Below, piece after piece: positions 5,223 through 8,082 of a stretch of 8,082 bases of DNA (position 1 is its first letter; every line of letters begins with the position of its first letter). Source of the stretch: Phormidesmis priestleyi. Lineage in GTDB: Bacteria; Cyanobacteriota; Cyanobacteriia; Phormidesmidales; Phormidesmidaceae. Position numbers and translations under genes: made by a program. The notes beneath the pieces are model-generated. The model had not been told where the DNA came from and did not search any database. It saw nothing but the letters and a program-made list of their open reading frames with translations. The stretch spans positions 1 to 8,082 of the forward strand of contig QBMP01000147.1 of assembly GCA_003242115.1 (NCBI GenBank), in the 5' to 3' direction.

Positions 5223-6764
5223 ATGACTCGTTGGTTTAATACTGCTGGCCCCTGCAAGCCTGAAAGTCACTACATGCTGCCTTCATTAGAGCGATTGCCC
5301 TCTGTCACTCGAATCATTGAGCAAGAAGGTTATTTCGTGATCCACGCCCCCCGCCAGACGGGTAAAACCACGGCCATGCTTACACTGGCTCAGCAGTTGA
5401 CCGCCCAAGGTAAATATGCGGCCCTCATGGTGTCAACCGAGGTGGGCGCTGCCTATTCTCAAACACCTGACAAGGCAGCGGTGGCCATCTTACGCGCTTG
5501 GTCAGATGCAGCGACTTTTTGGTTGCCGCTTGAGCTGCATCCGACAAACTGGTCAGACTGTGGCTCCATCGGTCAAGCACTCAGGCAATGGGCTAGTCAG
5601 TGTTCTCGGCCCATTGTCCTATTTATAGATGAAATTGATGCGTTGCAAGATGAAGCATTAGTTTCTGTGCTGCGCCAGTTGAGAGATGGCTATCCCCGTC
5701 GTCCCCGTGGCTTTCCTCAATCATTGGCCTTGATTGGGCTAAGAGATGTCAGGGACTATAAAGTTGCATCTGGTGGGAGGGGGCGGCTCGGGACTGCTAG
5801 CCCGTTTAATATCAAAGTTGAATCGCTGACGCTGCGAAATTTTACTCAATCAGAGGTGGCTAGCCTCTACCGGCAGCACACCGATGATACTGATCAGGTG
5901 TTTACCTCAGAAGCGATCCAAAGAGCCTTCGATTTAACTCAGGGACAGCCCTGGCTGGTCAACGCTTTGGCTAGACAAATGGTAGAGGTACTTGCCACTG
6001 ACCCATTAGTTGCCCTGACGTTAGAGCATGTGGAACAGGCTAAGGAAATCCTCATTCAACGACAAGACACGCATCTCGATAGTTTGGCCGAACGGTTAAG
6101 AGAACCCAGGGTACGGGCCATCGTTGAGCCGATATTGGCAGGCCAGGAGTTAGGCGAGGTGTCCAATGAAGATATTCAGTTCGTGCTGGATCTAGGCTTG
6201 TGTGTGATGAGTTCTCAAGGTGGATTAGCGATCGCCAATCCGATCTATCGCGAGGTTCTACCCCGAGTGCTGGCTGTTCCGCCCACGGCCTCTCTGCCGC
6301 AGATTGCACCGACTTGGCTCACGCCCTCTGGTGAACTCGATGTACAGGCATTGCTAGAAGCGTTTTTACAATTCTGGCGGCAGCATGGGGAACCGCTGCT
6401 GCGCAGTGTTTCGTACCATGAGATTGCACCTCACTTGGTACTGATGGCGTTTTTTCATCGGGTGGTGAATGGCAGTGGAACGCTAGAAAGGGAATATGCG
6501 CTTGGCAGCGGACGCATGGACTTGTGTTTACGCTATGGTCAGGTCACCTTAGGAATTGAGCTGAAGGTATGGCGAGATGGTAGACCTGACCCATTGCAAG
6601 CGGGTCTAGGTCAATTGGATGCTTATTTAAGTCGGCTAGGAGCAGTCTCTGGATGGTTGATTATCTTTGATCGCCGCAGTGGCCTACTGCCGATTGAGGA
6701 GCGCACTACAACGGAAGTTGTAGAGACACCAAAGCACTATCAGGTGACCGTTGTGAGAGGTTGA
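5223..6764 (+). CDS. AAA-type ATPase fused to a PD-(D/E)XK nuclease-like domain
   Basis: From ATG 5223 the protein has 513 residues. The N-terminal P-loop ATPase has Walker A HAPRQTGKTT (41-50) and Walker B IVLFIDEID (131-139), then a conserved IGLRDVRDYK (171-180) and a helical lid (QGQPWLVNALARQ, 240-252). The C-terminus (about 395-513) has a PD-(D/E)XK layout: Glu422/Glu424, SGRMDL with Asp433, GIELKVW with Glu446 and Lys448, and QLDAYL with Gln464. The motifs look intact, so nuclease activity is plausible. This architecture recurs as a stand-alone ATPase in cyanobacteria and related bacteria, but its function is not established and a link to defence or mobile elements is inference. A TTG at 5112 would add 37 residues. 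I prefer the ATG because TTG lies inside the dyad without a ribosome binding site and relatives begin near RWFNTAGP. Confidence 0.85.
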   Translation: MTRWFNTAGPCKPESHYMLPSLERLPSVTRIIEQEGYFVIHAPRQTGKTTAMLTLAQQLTAQGKYAALMVSTEVGAAYSQTPDKAAVAILRAWSDAATFWLPLELHPTNWSDCGSIGQALRQWASQCSRPIVLFIDEIDALQDEALVSVLRQLRDGYPRRPRGFPQSLALIGLRDVRDYKVASGGRGRLGTASPFNIKVESLTLRNFTQSEVASLYRQHTDDTDQVFTSEAIQRAFDLTQGQPWLVNALARQMVEVLATDPLVALTLEHVEQAKEILIQRQDTHLDSLAERLREPRVRAIVEPILAGQELGEVSNEDIQFVLDLGLCVMSSQGGLAIANPIYREVLPRVLAVPPTASLPQIAPTWLTPSGELDVQALLEAFLQFWRQHGEPLLRSVSYHEIAPHLVLMAFFHRVVNGSGTLEREYALGSGRMDLCLRYGQVTLGIELKVWRDGRPDPLQAGLGQLDAYLSRLGAVSGWLIIFDRRSGLLPIEERTTTEVVETPKHYQVTVVRG

Positions 6765-6812
6765 CGGCGATGGCTAATTTTATCCTATCTAGCAATTCTC
6801 GTTATTTAGATT

Positions 6813-7418
6813 ATGGCTCCTCGAAAAATGTCTAAAGCATCTTCGATTTATCAGATTAAAATAACGCTCAGAGACTGTCGGCCACCGATTTGGCGACGAG
6901 TGCAGGTTCGTAGCAGTGAGCTGTTAGAACATCTTCACTACGTAATTCAGCTATCGATGGGCTGGACAAACTCGCATCTGCATTCTTTTAGCATTCAGGG
7001 GACAGAGTACGGTGTGCCGATGCCTGAGTTTGATATGGATGACAGGGAAGTTCGTGACGAAGCAAAAGTCAAACTTAGCAAAGTTATTCCAGGAGAGAAG
7101 TTCAAATTTTCCTATCTCTATGACTTTGGCGATAGCTGGGAGCATGAGATTTTAGTTGAAAAAGTGCTTGAAGCGGAACCTGAAATTGACTACCCCATTT
7201 GCATTAAGGCAAAGCGGGCTTGCCCACCTGAAGACTGTGGCGGCATCTGGGGATATCGTGATTTTTTAGAGGCTATTCAAGACCCTGAGCATCCTGAACA
7301 TGAGGAGATGTTGGAATGGGTCGGTGGTTCGTTTGATCCTGATGATGCCGAGCTAGAGGAGGCGAATGAGCAGCTTCAGCGCATTCATGAATGGAAACGT
7401 TTAGCCCAAATGCTGTAA
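6813..7418 (+). CDS. Plasmid pRiA4b ORF-3 family protein
   Basis: The 201-residue protein has the family's landmarks in order: YQIKITLRDCRPPIWRRVQV (14-33), HLHSFSIQGTEYG (55-67), YLYDFGDSWEHEI (101-113), CPPEDCGGIWGYRDFLEA (about 136-153), and an acidic C-terminal stretch (WVGGSFDPDDAELEEANE). The family is named for an ORF on an Agrobacterium root-inducing plasmid and also occurs near transposons and on plasmids. The biochemical role is unknown. It follows the ATPase-nuclease gene by 48 bases on the same strand, so co-transcription is likely, although no Shine-Dalgarno sequence precedes ATG 6813. An alternative ATG at 6828 removes only five residues. The gene appears full length. Confidence 0.9.
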   Translation: MAPRKMSKASSIYQIKITLRDCRPPIWRRVQVRSSELLEHLHYVIQLSMGWTNSHLHSFSIQGTEYGVPMPEFDMDDREVRDEAKVKLSKVIPGEKFKFSYLYDFGDSWEHEILVEKVLEAEPEIDYPICIKAKRACPPEDCGGIWGYRDFLEAIQDPEHPEHEEMLEWVGGSFDPDDAELEEANEQLQRIHEWKRLAQML

Positions 7419-7460
7419 GCATCTTGTTGATGTTGATAGTTGTTGTTCTTTCGGGTGGAA

Positions 7461-8033
7461 ATGGCTCGTCGAATCACTAAAAAATGTGTGGAATGTGCAC
7501 AACTCAGTGCAGCTCAGGCGCAGCATCTACACGGAAAAAAAGGCGATGGCTGCTGGCATGACAGGCGCTGTCCGAGCAAGCGCTCCTACTATCGCAATCG
7601 CCAGAGGCTGAATGAACAGCGGCGGTTGCAATATCAGCAGCAGGTTTCTGGCGCAGCTTCGAGCGAGGGACAGGTAGAGGCGGTATCGTTGCCGGTGGCT
7701 GAGGGGTCAGTGCCTTACGCCAATTTATATATTTGGCGGGAGAAGCGGAAGGATGCGCCGGTTCATGCGATCGCGGTGTCTGTGTTTCAAGATAATTCCA
7801 AAGTGCTGGAAGTTGCGCCGATTCACTGTGCGGGCTATCGCAAGCGCCAGCTAGAGAAGTACGTTCAGACAGATGTGATGGGCTATCTGAACGCCCGGTT
7901 TGGGATCACCTTCTTTGCTGACGAGATTCGGCTAGAGCCGATTGAGTGTCCGATTGCCGAGTGTCCGTGGAGCGTTGGCGCAGCCTTTCCAAAGGAAAAT
8001 CGCTTAGGGCAGGTTGAAATAAACACCAGCTAA
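7461..8033 (+). CDS. Uncharacterised protein with an N-terminal four-cysteine motif
   Basis: I do not recognise a named family. From ATG 7461 the product has 190 residues. The N-terminus has a likely metal-binding motif, Cys9-x2-Cys12 and Cys31-x5-Cys37 (KKCVEC, then CWHDRRC). A basic stretch follows (KRSYYRNRQRLNEQRRLQYQ, 40-59), then a low-complexity linker (about 60-85) and an ordered C-terminal part with aromatic and charged residues and a second cysteine pair (Cys163, Cys168). The zinc-ribbon-like motif plus basic helix suggests nucleic acid binding, by inference. I chose ATG 7461, preceded by GGGTGGAA, over a TTG at 7440 that lacks a ribosome binding site. It starts 42 bases after the pRiA4b-like gene and is probably in the same transcription unit. 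Similar proteins probably exist in other cyanobacteria, but I cannot confirm this here. Confidence 0.75.
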   Translation: MARRITKKCVECAQLSAAQAQHLHGKKGDGCWHDRRCPSKRSYYRNRQRLNEQRRLQYQQQVSGAASSEGQVEAVSLPVAEGSVPYANLYIWREKRKDAPVHAIAVSVFQDNSKVLEVAPIHCAGYRKRQLEKYVQTDVMGYLNARFGITFFADEIRLEPIECPIAECPWSVGAAFPKENRLGQVEINTS

Positions 8034-8071
8034 GAACGCTCAGCACAGAAACAGCGGCTGGTGAGCTGAGC
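8024..8071. repeat. Interleaved inverted repeats at the end of the last gene
   Basis: CACCAGC (8024-8030) pairs with GCTGGTG (8057-8063), and GCTCAGC (8038-8044) pairs with GCTGAGC (8065-8071). The two pairings interleave, so they would form either alternative hairpins or a pseudoknot. The site overlaps the stop codon of the preceding gene. There is no T-tract within the window, so a terminator is possible but not shown. Confidence 0.3.
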
Positions 8072-8082
8072 AATAAGATCAA

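Noticed and set aside
6052..6309. Minus-strand open frame inside the ATPase-nuclease gene
   Set aside because: It is a shadow frame within a gene whose own frame carries intact ATPase and nuclease motifs.
1..8082. CRISPR array, tRNA genes, insertion sequence or replication-origin iterons
   Set aside because: No regularly spaced repeats, cloverleaf sequences, transposase frames or iteron clusters were seen. The four palindromes are irregularly spaced and best explained as partition sites.

Overview
The window looks like accessory DNA, most likely a piece of a cyanobacterial plasmid. Three things point there. The octamer GCGATCGC (the cyanobacterial HIP1 repeat) occurs four times in about 8 kb, where chance predicts roughly 0.1. 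There is a complete parA-parB partition operon with its own set of repeated centromere-like palindromes. The remaining genes (a BREX phage-defence operon, a tyrosine recombinase, an ATPase-nuclease fusion, a pRiA4b ORF-3-like protein) are typical plasmid or genomic-island cargo. No replication initiator, rRNA, tRNA, CRISPR array or insertion sequence was recognised.

Layout from left to right. Positions 1-1336 (minus strand) hold the start of a BREX operon: brxA, then brxB with a start-stop overlap, then the first 29 codons of a further gene that leaves the window and does not read like the expected brxC. Positions 1379-1637 are intergenic, with one parS-like palindrome and a strong hairpin just past the end of parB. 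Positions 1638-3486 (minus strand) are parA-parB, overlapping by 8 bp. Positions 3487-3947 are intergenic and hold two more parS-like palindromes and a separate perfect inverted repeat. Positions 3948-5072 (minus strand) encode a tyrosine recombinase. A 43-bp interrupted dyad lies in the divergent gap before the rightward genes: a AAA-type ATPase fused to a PD-(D/E)XK nuclease domain, a pRiA4b ORF-3-like protein, and a cysteine-motif protein of unknown function.

The most striking feature is the palindrome CGGAGTAACGTTATTCCG and its inverse, present four times: upstream of parA (two), between parB and brxA (one), and inside parB itself, where it is exactly codons 170-175. These are good candidates for the plasmid centromere (parS). 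ParA and ParB would segregate the replicon, the recombinase could resolve multimers or mediate integration, and BREX would protect the host from phage. The ATPase-nuclease and its two downstream neighbours may form a further accessory cassette, but nothing in the sequence shows what it does.
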